From Candidatus Borrarchaeum yapensis (GTDB taxonomy: Archaea > Asgardarchaeota > Sifarchaeia > Borrarchaeales > Borrarchaeaceae): a stretch of 41,976 bases of DNA. The stretch spans positions 1-41,976 of the forward strand of contig JAEOSF010000032.1 of NCBI GenBank assembly GCA_016840515.1, written 5' to 3'. Position numbers and translations under genes: made by a program. A model generated the notes under the pieces. It was given only the letters and a program-made list of their open reading frames with translations, did no database searches and was not told the origin of the DNA. Below are positions 24,296-32,359 of this stretch, piece by piece. Each line of letters opens with the position of its first letter. Position 1 is the first letter of the stretch.

Positions 24296-25102
24296 CTATT
24301 TGGTTTCTGAGTGTACTATTTCATAATACTGTGAGATGATGAATTTAGCGTTGTGTTTGGCGTTAAGAGTAATCTTTCGTTGCCATGCCTTATTTTTAGG
24401 ACTCCATCGCCAACCATTGCTTTTTAATGAATCTCTAACGTCGGAAGGCGGTTTATCATTAAAAATAATTTGAGTTCTCTCTAAGTCATGGTTGTTAATT
24501 ACTTTACCAAAAGAGAATTTAAAGAGTGTTTCCGTGCCTTGATTCCCCTCTCTATTGTTATATTTCTTTGCCCGTTCTAAAGATTTCCAAATTTTATGTT
24601 TATCAGTAAAAATAACGCAATTGGTTTCCTGAAATTTCTTAATCGTTTCTAGGATGGCTTTTATTTTGTCTGTATTTCCGTTGTAAACCAGAGTTTCTAC
24701 TCTTGAGAAAATTCTCGATTTTGCATTTGTTTTGATGTATCGGGGTTCATTTATAGTGGCTTGTTGTAAGTCGTTTAATAGTTGTTGTTTGTTTTTTTCT
24801 TCAATTTCTTCTTTTGAAGTCGCTTTATTGATTTTTCGCTTGATGCTATTCTGTGCTTTCTTAATCCAATCCCAAAACTCTTTTCGTTTCCGTTCAAAAC
24901 TGTTATGACGTTTTTCTTGCTGTGGTTTTGGGAAATTTGCAGGACCCACAATCATTGTAGAAGCAAGTCTTGACATCTTGTAAAGAAGTTCTAGTTTCTT
25001 CTTCAAGTATGTTGTTTTATATCGTTGTAACTCTGCTTGTAGGATTTCTTTTTGATCTTCGTTTTTAGCAAGCAGTGCTAATTGATCGAAAAGGTTATTC
25101 AT
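24296..25102 (-). CDS. Phage/plasmid-type protein with C-terminal WRWSPKNKAWQRK domain
   Basis: 268 aa from the ATG at 25102. Two mobile-element signatures are seen: RLASTMIVGPANFPKPQQ near residue 45 and the C-terminal KPPSDVRDSLKSNGWRWSPK...AWQRKITLNA, a domain common at the end of large plasmid and phage proteins (LPD/DUF3560-like). The middle is Lys-rich and helical. The coding frame continues upstream without a start to a stop at 25337 and encodes about 70 plausible residues; a one-base frameshift in A5 near 25294 would join it to ATG 25311, just downstream of a TATA box. The full protein may therefore be about 338 aa. Confidence 0.75.
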   Translation of the reverse strand: MNNLFDQLALLAKNEDQKEILQAELQRYKTTYLKKKLELLYKMSRLASTMIVGPANFPKPQQEKRHNSFERKRKEFWDWIKKAQNSIKRKINKATSKEEIEEKNKQQLLNDLQQATINEPRYIKTNAKSRIFSRVETLVYNGNTDKIKAILETIKKFQETNCVIFTDKHKIWKSLERAKKYNNREGNQGTETLFKFSFGKVINNHDLERTQIIFNDKPPSDVRDSLKSNGWRWSPKNKAWQRKITLNAKHNAKFIISQYYEIVHSETK

Positions 25103-25333
25103 GTGATTATAGTATTCTTGTTGTTCTTGTGATGCTCTGGTATCTGGAGAAAAACTTAAGTTGCGGTATGCGTTGTAAGCTGTTTGGTAGTCAATGTCAT
25201 TTGGAGATACTGTTTCAAAGAATTTGTCTTTTTCTATGTTTGTTGTTTCTGTTAGTAGTTCAGTCGTTTGATCACATCCTTGCTGATAATTTTTCGATAT
25301 GGGTAATACATAATCACTAACAAAGTCTAAGAA

Positions 25334-25353
25334 ACTTTATAAACTCCGCTTTT
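25334..25353 (-). promoter_or_regulatory. Promoter for the WRWSPK-domain gene
   Basis: Minus strand reads GCGGAGTTTATAAAG. The TATA box lies about 28 bases before ATG 25311, supporting a start there rather than at 25102. The BRE part GCGGAG is G-rich but only loosely like the element consensus. Confidence 0.5.
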
Positions 25354-25435
25354 TTTACACGAGCGAATAAAAAAGTTGTGAGAAGTGTTTACGCGAAAGA
25401 GAGAAAAAGAAAGAGAAACTCATTCATAATTATTG

Positions 25436-25789
25436 TTATGTGGCGTAAGTGGGATTTAGAGGTATTCTCATGAGCATTTTTACCTTCCTTAGTAGCGATT
25501 CTTGGTTAAAGAAGTAAAAAATAAGGTGTTGTTTTGTTGCAAGGATTCGATAGACGATCACCCACTTACAGATGGTTCCGTGTTCTGTTGACATAATCTC
25601 ACAAGCTGCAAGATGGAGTTGTGTGTTGTCTTGGATGTTGTCCCAGATGTAAACAAAAGGAAGGATGACAACAGCCCTCCATTTGTAGATGTCTATCTCT
25701 TTTGATATTGGAATACCCTTGATCGCCATGTGGTGTGTCATTTCATCTAGCGTGTCGAGTTTGAAATGTGCTTTCTCAAATGTTCTCAA
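25436..25789 (-). CDS. Element hypothetical protein, cotranscribed with TFB
   Basis: About 117 aa. TTG 25789 is preceded by AGGTGGG, which overlaps the TFB stop; a GTG at 25801 immediately after the TFB stop is the alternative. The product has hydrophobic strands (WRAVVILPFVYIW, WVIVYRILA) and His residues (MTHHMAIKG). Family not recognised. Translational coupling to the TFB gene suggests a shared function, perhaps an accessory or inhibitor of the TFB. Confidence 0.6.
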   Translation of the reverse strand: MRTFEKAHFKLDTLDEMTHHMAIKGIPISKEIDIYKWRAVVILPFVYIWDNIQDNTQLHLAACEIMSTEHGTICKWVIVYRILATKQHLIFYFFNQESLLRKVKMLMRIPLNPTYAT

Positions 25790-25801
25790 GATGCAACCCA
25801 C

Positions 25802-26878
25802 CTAAGATAAAAATTGAAATAAGTTAGTCTGCGGTTGTTTGGGTTCTGAATGTGGTTCTGGTGTTGTCATTGAATTGGTTATTTCATTAAGGACGGGTTT
25901 TAAAATATCGGCGAAGTGTGCTCTTACAGTGTATTCTCCGCAGTTGCAGATATGTGCAAGAAATTTCTGGGTGAGAATAGGGGTTGTGTCATGCGTCCTA
26001 GCGATATATTGATCTGATGTATATAGAAGAGCAACAGCGAAAACATAGGGATGTCTGCCTCCTATATCTGGGAGTAGTTTAATGAGTTTAGAGACTGAAA
26101 GACGAAGTTGTCTTAAGTAGTTGTCTGCATTCCAGTTGTTTTTTTGAAGTTTGGTTTGTGTCTTGGTGTGCCGGTACGCTTTGCTGATTACCCTTGGAAG
26201 ATATTCTTCAAAATTTCTGCGAATAAGTGAGATACTCGGGAGTTTACTCAAACAATCAGCTATCTTTAAGGTTTTCTTCTTAGAAACACGATGTCCTAAT
26301 GATTTCATTACCTTTACAAGCTCATCAAGGCGAATTGGCTCCCTTCGTTCTCGGATGGCAAGGAGTAGTGAGGAAGTCATAAGGACAGGATGAGTTAGAC
26401 GAAGTTCCTTGTATTGTAAAAGTATTTGTCCCTTGCGATAAATATAGGCAGCTCGTTGGCGAGTGTCATCTGAGAGTTGTAAGAGTGTTGACGCACGACT
26501 GAGAGAATTTAGTAGCCTATACATAGATTCTTTGTCTTTGATCCTCGCTCGAAAACTGTAAAGTTTTAGTCTGTTGTATAGTTTTTGTTTATGCTGTGAA
26601 AGTGGATTCCCGTGTATGTCGTTGGTAGGAGTTTTGTTGAACTTTCCGATACACGATCCAACTCCGTCAACAAGTTCGACTCTTTCCCCTGGATTAACAT
26701 ATTGACATCCAAAGTTGGTTTCAATGTCTGCGATCACGAAGTTTGCTGCAAATATTTGATCGCCAACTAGCCCACAACGAGGACATACAAAAAAGCCATT
26801 ATTGCGAGTTTGTAAAACACCACAAACTTCACAATAAGGAGTTGTAGTCGATGGGGATAGGCTTAAGCATTCTGACAT
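25802..26878 (-). CDS. tfb: Divergent transcription factor B (TFB/TFIIB homolog) of the element
   Basis: 358 aa. The N-terminal zinc ribbon is CEVCG...CPRCG (residues 16-37). The B-linker region has GSCIGK and DIHGNPLSQHKQKLYNRLK, the usual start of the core. Two cyclin-like repeats follow: first around LLQLSDDTRQRAAYIYRK, second around GRHPYVFAVALLYTSDQYIA with ILTQKFLAHICNCGEYTVRAHF, where a recognition helix is expected. The reader and linker region is unlike housekeeping TFB and the C-terminal tail is Pro/Gln-rich. GAGGAGGGCGG precedes the ATG. It is the likely reader of the GT-rich element promoters. Confidence 0.88.
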   Translation of the reverse strand: MSECLSLSPSTTTPYCEVCGVLQTRNNGFFVCPRCGLVGDQIFAANFVIADIETNFGCQYVNPGERVELVDGVGSCIGKFNKTPTNDIHGNPLSQHKQKLYNRLKLYSFRARIKDKESMYRLLNSLSRASTLLQLSDDTRQRAAYIYRKGQILLQYKELRLTHPVLMTSSLLLAIRERREPIRLDELVKVMKSLGHRVSKKKTLKIADCLSKLPSISLIRRNFEEYLPRVISKAYRHTKTQTKLQKNNWNADNYLRQLRLSVSKLIKLLPDIGGRHPYVFAVALLYTSDQYIARTHDTTPILTQKFLAHICNCGEYTVRAHFADILKPVLNEITNSMTTPEPHSEPKQPQTNLFQFLS

Positions 26879-26980
26879 GAATATCCGCCCTCCTCATCTC
26901 GAGAAATAGAGATTGAAAATAAATATAGTGTCATTTTGATCTACCCTCCGAATTAAACTATACTTAAACTAACATTAATA

Positions 26981-27000
26981 TCATATATAAGTTTTTCTGA
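26981..27000 (-). promoter_or_regulatory. Promoter of the element TFB gene, host-like
   Basis: Minus strand reads TCAGAAAAACTTATATATGA: an A-rich BRE and TATA box, without the GTGGTC block of other element promoters. It lies about 105 bases from the start codon, so a leader of about 80 bases is implied. Confidence 0.55.
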
Positions 27001-27143
27001 GTGATTTTTGGGTTATCTTGGAGTAGATAAATTATTTATTTTCATATCGTGCAAAGGTACGAAAAAAAAGTTGATTATTGCTGTAGATCACGCTTTGTTA
27101 TCCTTGAAAAGTAAAAGAAAAAAGTAAGTATTAGAAGACACAT

Positions 27144-27635
27144 TCATAGAGGTTCAATTTTCATCTTTGATCTCAACCTCTTAAACGCATCTCCTAAGTA
27201 TGCGTAAAGATCGTTGTCGTCAACAAAATCTGATGCGTCGATATGTTGAACTCTTTTTTCCGCTTCTTCTTTGTTTTTGGCGGAAATTACAAGGTGAACA
27301 GAGAAATCAAGGGGAACCGAAACAAGAAACTCTTTATTTTCGGTATTGATTTCGTATTCAATGCCCGTTGTGCCTTTTTCTTGAAAAGTTTTGTTCTGTT
27401 CGTCTATAACTTTCTCTATCTCTGCTTTAGCCTCTGTTGCAGTGTCGTAGTGAAAAGCTCTGCTGATGACTCCTTTCCAATGTGCTTTTCTTGAGGTTAT
27501 ATTCCATCTATTATGCGGTGTGTCGGTGTTTTGTTTTATCTCTATTTGAGCTTTGAGTTGTCCATTTTCGCGCAGTTCATAAAGGTGTGGATTAAGTTTC
27601 TTCCAAGATGGAATTTCGTGTGTTTTGTTTTCCAA
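27144..27635 (-). CDS. Element protein with a DpnD/PcfM-like C-terminal domain
   Basis: TTG 27635 is preceded by GGAGG at seven bases; the longer frame starts at 27665 without a ribosome site. The C-terminal 65 residues (EFLVSVPLDFSVHLVISAKN, EEAEKRV, then D-rich FVDDNDLYAYLGDAFKRLR) share a pattern with the end of the protein at 32360 (FYVGVKIPF..., NLEEAQQKA, DDFDNFHRFYDFVGDEYRKL). This resembles small DpnD/PcfM-like domains of mobile elements. The N-terminal half is unrecognised. Confidence 0.65.
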   Translation of the reverse strand: MENKTHEIPSWKKLNPHLYELRENGQLKAQIEIKQNTDTPHNRWNITSRKAHWKGVISRAFHYDTATEAKAEIEKVIDEQNKTFQEKGTTGIEYEINTENKEFLVSVPLDFSVHLVISAKNKEEAEKRVQHIDASDFVDDNDLYAYLGDAFKRLRSKMKIEPL

Positions 27636-27730
27636 TTCCTTTCCTCCAAGATTCACAATACTCAATCACATTATTGAAAGGACTTCCTTTCCTCACAATT
27701 ATGTGATTTGCAATAACTCTGTAAAGTAGT

Positions 27731-27747
27731 GAATATAAGGACAACAC
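27731..27747 (-). promoter_or_regulatory. Element promoter (for the gene at 27144)
   Basis: Minus strand GTGTTGTCCTTATATTC matches the GTTGTC-TTTATAT form. Confidence 0.7.
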
Positions 27748-27787
27748 AAAAATTGTTCGTGATAAAAAAAAGGAGGCGTAGCGGGTT

Positions 27788-28459
27788 CTAGGTTTTAGAG
27801 ATAAAGGTTAAATCGAACCGTGCGTCTTTATAGCGAGAAGGGCGTTTAGAGTTTGGTACGTTCATGAAGTTCAAGTAATGTGTGACTTCTGTGACTGAAA
27901 AACAGGGTCCATAGGCGTATCCAAACGCGGGGCGGTAATCATCGGGGTGAGGTTCCTCGTTGATGACTTTTACCTGTTGTGTGTGATTGGTGGGGTGCAG
28001 GACATAGAAGGTTGGTCGTCTAAATCGTTGAATGGAAAACAATTGGGTTGTTTCTTCATGGGCAACAAAGATGTTACAGATTTCCTGAATGATTTCGAGA
28101 TTATCCTCGTGCTTCTTGAATAGGTTTACAATGCAAACATAGCATTCTAGGAATTCCTTTTCTTCATCGGTGGTGAGAAAGTGCGTTGCATGGTTTAAAG
28201 CGGTTCGTCTTTCATCCTCTGTGATGTTCAATAGTTGTTTGATGAAATCATGGACGTACACGATATGAGGGTTCTCTCCTGCGTCACATTCCCGACAAAT
28301 ATAGTCGCCCACGGGAAAACTCCGTTGCTTTTCAAGACGTTGTGATTGTGATAGATCACAAATAATTCGATTAATGAAAAGTCCGTGTCCTTTTTTAACG
28401 GATCGCCCGCATATATTACATTTCTCTTCAGTTAGGGTTGTTTTCATATTCATTTGCAT
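27788..28459 (-). CDS. Element zinc-finger protein, paralog of the gene at 38850
   Basis: 223 aa. The N-terminus holds CNICGRSVKKGHG and CRECD (CxxC pairs about 36 residues apart). The C-terminus shares with the 38850 product the arrangement FYV..P....VKVIN...GPCFSVTEVTHYLN...NSKRP, so the two are paralogs with a zinc finger plus a conserved C-terminal module. GGAG lies ten bases before the ATG. No own promoter is obvious; it is probably cotranscribed with the gene at 28479 (20 bases). Confidence 0.72.
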   Translation of the reverse strand: MQMNMKTTLTEEKCNICGRSVKKGHGLFINRIICDLSQSQRLEKQRSFPVGDYICRECDAGENPHIVYVHDFIKQLLNITEDERRTALNHATHFLTTDEEKEFLECYVCIVNLFKKHEDNLEIIQEICNIFVAHEETTQLFSIQRFRRPTFYVLHPTNHTQQVKVINEEPHPDDYRPAFGYAYGPCFSVTEVTHYLNFMNVPNSKRPSRYKDARFDLTFISKT

Positions 28460-28478
28460 GGTGTTTCATCTCCATGAG

Positions 28479-28925
28479 TCATGTTATTGTGATTTCGGTT
28501 CCTTCTAGTGCTTGGAGTGCCTTTTCATCAAGCTGTGTGATGTGTGTGTTGTCGGAAGCATCGTATAGGTGAAACAGCAATGTAAAGCCATCTTGGGTTT
28601 TGATGATTCCCTCGGAATATCGCCCATCGTTTGCTTCTTTCAAGATTAGGGTTATTTGCTCATCGAATTTCTTCTCTAAAACATTCTCCACGAACTCTTT
28701 GCATTGCTCAACTGTTTTGTGGAAATGTGTGATCTTTCCGCGTTCGCCTGTTATGGTGTAGTCTTTATGCTCAAGAATGGAGATTTTTACAAGAAATTTA
28801 TCGTTTATGCCGATGTATCTAATTTCTGGTTCAAAGAGTAAGTTACGAATTATCACGCTGGGAAGGCGTAGATGTAGGGGTTCTCCGTTTTCCGTCCAGT
28901 CATCTATTTGATAGTTTAGGTTCAT
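28479..28925 (-). CDS. Element hypothetical protein (148 aa)
   Basis: ATG 28925 follows GGAGGGA at five bases. A mixed alpha/beta protein with EIRYIGINDKFLVKISILE strands and a charged helix CKEFVENVLEKKFDEQITL. No family recognised. First gene of a likely two-gene transcript with 27788. Confidence 0.68.
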   Translation of the reverse strand: MNLNYQIDDWTENGEPLHLRLPSVIIRNLLFEPEIRYIGINDKFLVKISILEHKDYTITGERGKITHFHKTVEQCKEFVENVLEKKFDEQITLILKEANDGRYSEGIIKTQDGFTLLFHLYDASDNTHITQLDEKALQALEGTEITIT

Positions 28926-28952
28926 TTGTTTCCCTCCGTAATCTATGTGCAA

Positions 28953-28971
28953 GTTAAGTTAAAAGGACAAC
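28953..28971 (-). promoter_or_regulatory. Element promoter (for 28479-27788)
   Basis: Minus strand GTTGTCCTTTTAACTTAAC: the GTTGTC block followed by a weaker TATA element. Confidence 0.6.
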
Positions 28972-28982
28972 TAAAGCCTCGA

Positions 28983-30020
28983 TCAAAACGAAGACATGAC
29001 ACCGTGACCGTGTACCATCTTGTATTCCATTAGTTGTTCATCTGTGATGTTTGGATTTTGTTCTTCTGCCTTGGTGACAATATCTTCTAATGTGACGCTA
29101 GTTTTTGCGTTTTTTGGGGTAGGGAAAACACCATGATTAGTACCTTTGCGACCGTTGAAATGGTCGAGTTTCGCCCGTTCAATGCGAACCCAATGAGAAA
29201 AATCTTCGGGGTGAAAGCGTTTCAGCCAAAGAAGTTCGAGCGGTCTCGAATACGGACAAAACTTGCAGTTTGTTGGAAGTGATAATTCAAGTACGTACTC
29301 ATCTCTAATAATACGCTGGCAATCGAGACGCGACCATTTCAGACAATTGATCAATGGATATTGTAAATTGATGCATTCAGCTCGCCATTTGATAGGTTCT
29401 CGTTTCTTGATCCGTTTTTCCTCACCTTTGGCAAACCCTATCAGCACGTTAAGTTTACCAAAGAGGCGTTTGAATTGATAAAATCCTTGTTTTCGGGCTT
29501 TCTTGAGACCGTAGTTTTGTTGGAGCCACCAAGCCAAGAAACGATAGATTACCTTCACTTTGAGGTTGTCGGTGCATGATCGTTTGAATACCTTACTTCC
29601 ACACGTACGTGTCCGCTCATAAAATTCAACAAGACTTTGCCATGCGGGAGAGTGAAATCCCATCTCTTTTGTGATAAAGTAAAATTCAATGTCATGTGTG
29701 TCACAGAGTTTTTGTAGGAAAGGAATGTAGTTATAGGTTTCATCGTGTTCGTTGCCGGTATCGGACATCACAACTAAAAAGCGTTCTGGGGCAATCTTTC
29801 TTCTCATATTATCATTGAAAATAAGTTCAGCGAGGAGGGCTGTTGAGTCATGTCCTGCCCCTAGGGAGAGTACCGTCAGTTTGTCCTGTTTATAACTCTG
29901 GTCAATTTCCATGAAACGCTTAAACGTTGATTGGGTTAGTGTGCGTAATGAACGAGAGTTAGCGTTTTGTGTGGGATAATTTACTTTGAGCGTTTCTTGA
30001 ATTTGACTGATTAAGGTCAT
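28983..30020 (-). CDS. Phage-type PAPS-reductase-like PP-loop protein
   Basis: 345 aa. The PP-loop VLSLGAGHDSTALL (residues about 47-60) is the form seen in phage-encoded PAPS reductase-like proteins (SLGAGVQST). RTCGSKVFKRSCTDNLKVKV follows as the CT..LKI motif, then GFAKGEEKRIKKREP, LQYPLI..LKWSRLDCQRII and CKFCPYS with a Cys pair. PP-loop enzymes activate a substrate by adenylation; in mobile elements they are linked to nucleobase or DNA modification, not sulfur assimilation. ATG 30020 follows CGGGAGGGAG; the longer frame overlaps the promoter. Next to a TGT-like gene. Confidence 0.82.
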   Translation of the reverse strand: MTLISQIQETLKVNYPTQNANSRSLRTLTQSTFKRFMEIDQSYKQDKLTVLSLGAGHDSTALLAELIFNDNMRRKIAPERFLVVMSDTGNEHDETYNYIPFLQKLCDTHDIEFYFITKEMGFHSPAWQSLVEFYERTRTCGSKVFKRSCTDNLKVKVIYRFLAWWLQQNYGLKKARKQGFYQFKRLFGKLNVLIGFAKGEEKRIKKREPIKWRAECINLQYPLINCLKWSRLDCQRIIRDEYVLELSLPTNCKFCPYSRPLELLWLKRFHPEDFSHWVRIERAKLDHFNGRKGTNHGVFPTPKNAKTSVTLEDIVTKAEEQNPNITDEQLMEYKMVHGHGVMSSF

Positions 30021-30060
30021 GTTCTCCCTCCCGTTATGGACATATTCTAATTTCAAGAAG

Positions 30061-30080
30061 AAATATAAAGACCACGAGAA
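30061..30080 (-). promoter_or_regulatory. Element promoter (for the PP-loop gene)
   Basis: Minus strand TTCTCGTGGTCTTTATATTT, one of the best matches to the consensus, about 50 bases upstream of ATG 30020. Confidence 0.8.
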
Positions 30081-30131
30081 GATGAAAAAAAGGTGAGAAA
30101 GTAAACTAGTAGAAATAAAAAACAAAGAGTT

Positions 30132-30269
30132 TTAGTTGATACATTCCAGATCAAAAAAAGTTATATCATGTACTGATGCCATATGATCTGAAAATTTTTC
30201 GAGTATTTGCTGAAGTTCTACTATGTTTAGATCGGTTTCTATATCTACACGATATCTCTTGTTTTCCAT
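30132..30269 (-). CDS. Small acidic protein (45 aa) cotranscribed with the TGT-like gene
   Basis: Read from the sequence: ATG 30269 to TAA 30132 gives 45 residues, starting MENKRYRVDIETDLNIVELQ and ending FFDLECIN. The pattern of a strand, a helix with EKFSDHM and a strand suggests a small ferredoxin-like fold fragment. The start lies 20 bases after the TGT-like stop, with AAGGAC upstream, so it is probably in that operon. Family unknown. Confidence 0.62.
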   Translation of the reverse strand: MENKRYRVDIETDLNIVELQQILEKFSDHMASVHDITFFDLECIN

Positions 30270-30288
30270 TATATCACGTCCTTTTCAT

Positions 30289-31335
30289 TTATTTACAATA
30301 ACTTACAAGTGCGGGGGTGTGTTTCTTGATCGTGCCAAACCTCTTCAGGTTTTCTACGAGTGCTTGTTTGTATTTCAGAGTGGCGAAGTAACTTTTGATG
30401 GCTATTTGTATTTTTTGTTCGGTTTTAGTGAGGTGAAGGTCGGGTGTCGCATGTATGCGTTCAAGACGTAATGTGCGTTCATTAAATTCGAGTTGATCTC
30501 TGCGAGCTGCAAGTAACATAATTGTACTTGAATCATGGGAGTAGATTTGGTTTTGTATTAGGGTATCTAGGAGTTCTGGACCCAAACCAAAGCCATGAAT
30601 TTTTATTTGTTTACCAAAGACTGATCGAATAGCGGGACTTACTTTGTTGATGATGTTTCTCTTTGATTGTGAGGTTTTTTTAATTAGTCCTCCGAGAGCG
30701 ATTATGCTGTTGGGAATAGAATGAGCTATATATCCATAGATTGATGAATCTTGTAACGCTTCAAGTTGAGAAAGGTATTCATAAGAACTATCTCCTTGGA
30801 GTGTGAAAACCAATTGAATCTGTGGGTTGATGTGTTGATCGAATATTTTTCTCCGTGTAAGTTCTTCTGAGTCACACCCATCCTGATTTACTCTAAGGTG
30901 ATTCAAGAGTGTTCCTCCTGAGAGTCCAAAGGTGATGTCTAAACAGGTGGTGTTGTAGGAGTAGAGATCGAGGGGATTTGTGTCATAGGCCTTGTCTAGT
31001 AATGAGAGAATGAAGGGTTTATAGGTTTCTGTAAACCATTTCTCTTGCGTAGAAATATTGTTTTTTGGATTCTCGATAACATCTAACGAGATAAGCCATT
31101 GACTATGCGATAACTGTAATTTAAGAATCTCAAGGGGCGTGAATTTATGATTAATTCCGCGATCAATCACTATATAGTTAACTTCATCAGAAAGGTATTG
31201 CTCCAGTCTGCCTTTATAGTGTAGTATGAAAGGATTAATGAAAAAATAACTTGCCGGGATGTGTTTTTCCTCGATGAAACTTCCTGCACTAATGAATGTA
31301 ATAGGGCAAGTGTGTTTGATCGTTTCTATGTCCAT
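30289..31335 (-). CDS. tRNA-guanine-transglycosylase-like protein (DpdA-like)
   Basis: 348 aa with a TGT-type barrel. Matching segments: WLISLDVIENP near residue 85, the mid-barrel VFTLQGDSSYEYL near 177, IALGGLIKK near 214 (cf. AIGGLAVGE of TGT), IKIHGFGLG near 246 and then a YSHDSSTIML segment whose Asp is placed like the TGT nucleophile. No C-terminal PUA domain. This is closer to DpdA, which exchanges guanine in DNA for a 7-deazaguanine, than to housekeeping TGT. tRNA modification is an alternative. It is near a PP-loop protein. Confidence 0.72.
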   Translation of the reverse strand: MDIETIKHTCPITFISAGSFIEEKHIPASYFFINPFILHYKGRLEQYLSDEVNYIVIDRGINHKFTPLEILKLQLSHSQWLISLDVIENPKNNISTQEKWFTETYKPFILSLLDKAYDTNPLDLYSYNTTCLDITFGLSGGTLLNHLRVNQDGCDSEELTRRKIFDQHINPQIQLVFTLQGDSSYEYLSQLEALQDSSIYGYIAHSIPNSIIALGGLIKKTSQSKRNIINKVSPAIRSVFGKQIKIHGFGLGPELLDTLIQNQIYSHDSSTIMLLAARRDQLEFNERTLRLERIHATPDLHLTKTEQKIQIAIKSYFATLKYKQALVENLKRFGTIKKHTPALVSYCK

Positions 31336-31360
31336 GAAATCCCTAGACTTATGTAAAAGA

Positions 31361-31380
31361 ACCTATATAAGAACCACGAA
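31361..31380 (-). promoter_or_regulatory. Element promoter (for the TGT-like operon)
   Basis: Minus strand TTCGTGGTTCTTATATAGGT: GTGGTTC before the TATA box, about 30 bases from the start codon, so the leader is very short. Confidence 0.75.
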
Positions 31381-31425
31381 ACGCCATCGGAAAAATAAAA
31401 TTAAAAAAGGGAAAGGAAGGCGTTC

Positions 31426-31575
31426 TTAATACGGCTCGTTAAACAACGCTAATTTTTCTTCGTGACTCAATCTCATCCTCTGATAAGGACAATAACCTTC
31501 TTTGACGCAACAACTACCAACGGAAGAAAAGTGTTTGCAAGGCAATCCTTCAAATTTCATACACATTGGTTTCAA
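31426..31575 (-). CDS. Small Cys-rich protein (49 aa), TTG start
   Basis: Read from the sequence: TTG 31575 follows GAGGT at eight bases (ATG 31566 is three codons in). The product includes MCMKFEGLPCKHFSS, VGSCCVKEGYCPYQRM and a helical end. Five or six Cys and a His in 30 residues point to a zinc or Fe-S cluster knuckle. No family recognised. It is downstream of and co-oriented with the coiled-coil gene at 31635 (59 bases). Confidence 0.68.
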   Translation of the reverse strand: MKPMCMKFEGLPCKHFSSVGSCCVKEGYCPYQRMRLSHEEKLALFNEPY

Positions 31576-31634
31576 TTTGGTTACCTCACAATCCTAGTTT
31601 AAATAATCTAATAAGCACCCCGAATTATGATTCG

Positions 31635-32267
31635 CTATTCCCCGTCTGAATATATCAAGTCTCCATGTTTCTCGGCAAAATTAACAGCTTTTTCGTAACT
31701 TCGGAACCGCTCATAAACTAAGCCTGTTGGTCGATTATTGAGCATTGACCAGACTTCGATTAAGGTGTAGATCGGTACTTTGGGGTTGTCTTTTTTGCTG
31801 ATAGCGAATTGACGGATAATGCTTTTCGGTGTTTTATGCTCTGTCGTGTTGATATTATACTGATAGTGGAATTGGTCACTATCCTCTGTTTCAATCAGAA
31901 TGTTTGCGTCTGTAAGAGAGTTTAGGATCCTCCAGAAATAGTCATCGTTTTTTGGTCTATCGCCAATAAAGATCGTATCGTACAAGTCATAAGATGTAGT
32001 TAGGTTATGTTCTCTTATCAGTTCTATGATGCGATCTTGTAGTTTTGAAATGTATTCTTTTTGTTTGAATTTTCTTGCTTGTCGTGTTGTTTTCAATTGA
32101 TTTTTGTTTGCTTCGAGTTCGATTTGTAATGAGGCCTTGTCTGCCCATTTTTTAGTTTTAGAAGAAATACGTTTTTTGATTTTATGTATTTCACGTTCTA
32201 TGTCTTTTTCTTTATCTTGTAAGTCGCCTAATTCTCGTCCTAATTTACAAACTTGTTTATCTTTCAT
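31635..32267 (-). CDS. Element coiled-coil / winged-helix-like protein
   Basis: 210 aa. Residues 1-85 are a highly charged coiled coil (KEKDIEREIHKIKKR). The region LQDRIIELIREHNLTTSYDLYDTIF...YFWRILNSLTDANILIETED looks like a winged helix. The C-terminal part ends with YERFRSYEKAVNFAEKHGDL. Perhaps a DNA-binding oligomer. A promoter is less clear than elsewhere: GTTGTTAAACTC lies upstream. Confidence 0.65.
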   Translation of the reverse strand: MKDKQVCKLGRELGDLQDKEKDIEREIHKIKKRISSKTKKWADKASLQIELEANKNQLKTTRQARKFKQKEYISKLQDRIIELIREHNLTTSYDLYDTIFIGDRPKNDDYFWRILNSLTDANILIETEDSDQFHYQYNINTTEHKTPKSIIRQFAISKKDNPKVPIYTLIEVWSMLNNRPTGLVYERFRSYEKAVNFAEKHGDLIYSDGE

Positions 32268-32359
32268 CGTAACAACCTTTGATAATTAAGCAAAATAAAA
32301 AAGAGTTTAACAACAAAAAGAGAGAAAAGAGTCGATCTTTGATGCCAAATTAAATAGGT

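Noticed and set aside
25309..25311. Separate 19-codon leader peptide from ATG 25311
   Set aside because: More likely the true start of the long gene with a one-base frameshift than an independent peptide.
28983..30020. Assimilatory PAPS reductase (cysH)
   Set aside because: The SLGAGxDST loop and CKFCPYS end match the phage-type family, and no sulfate assimilation genes are nearby.
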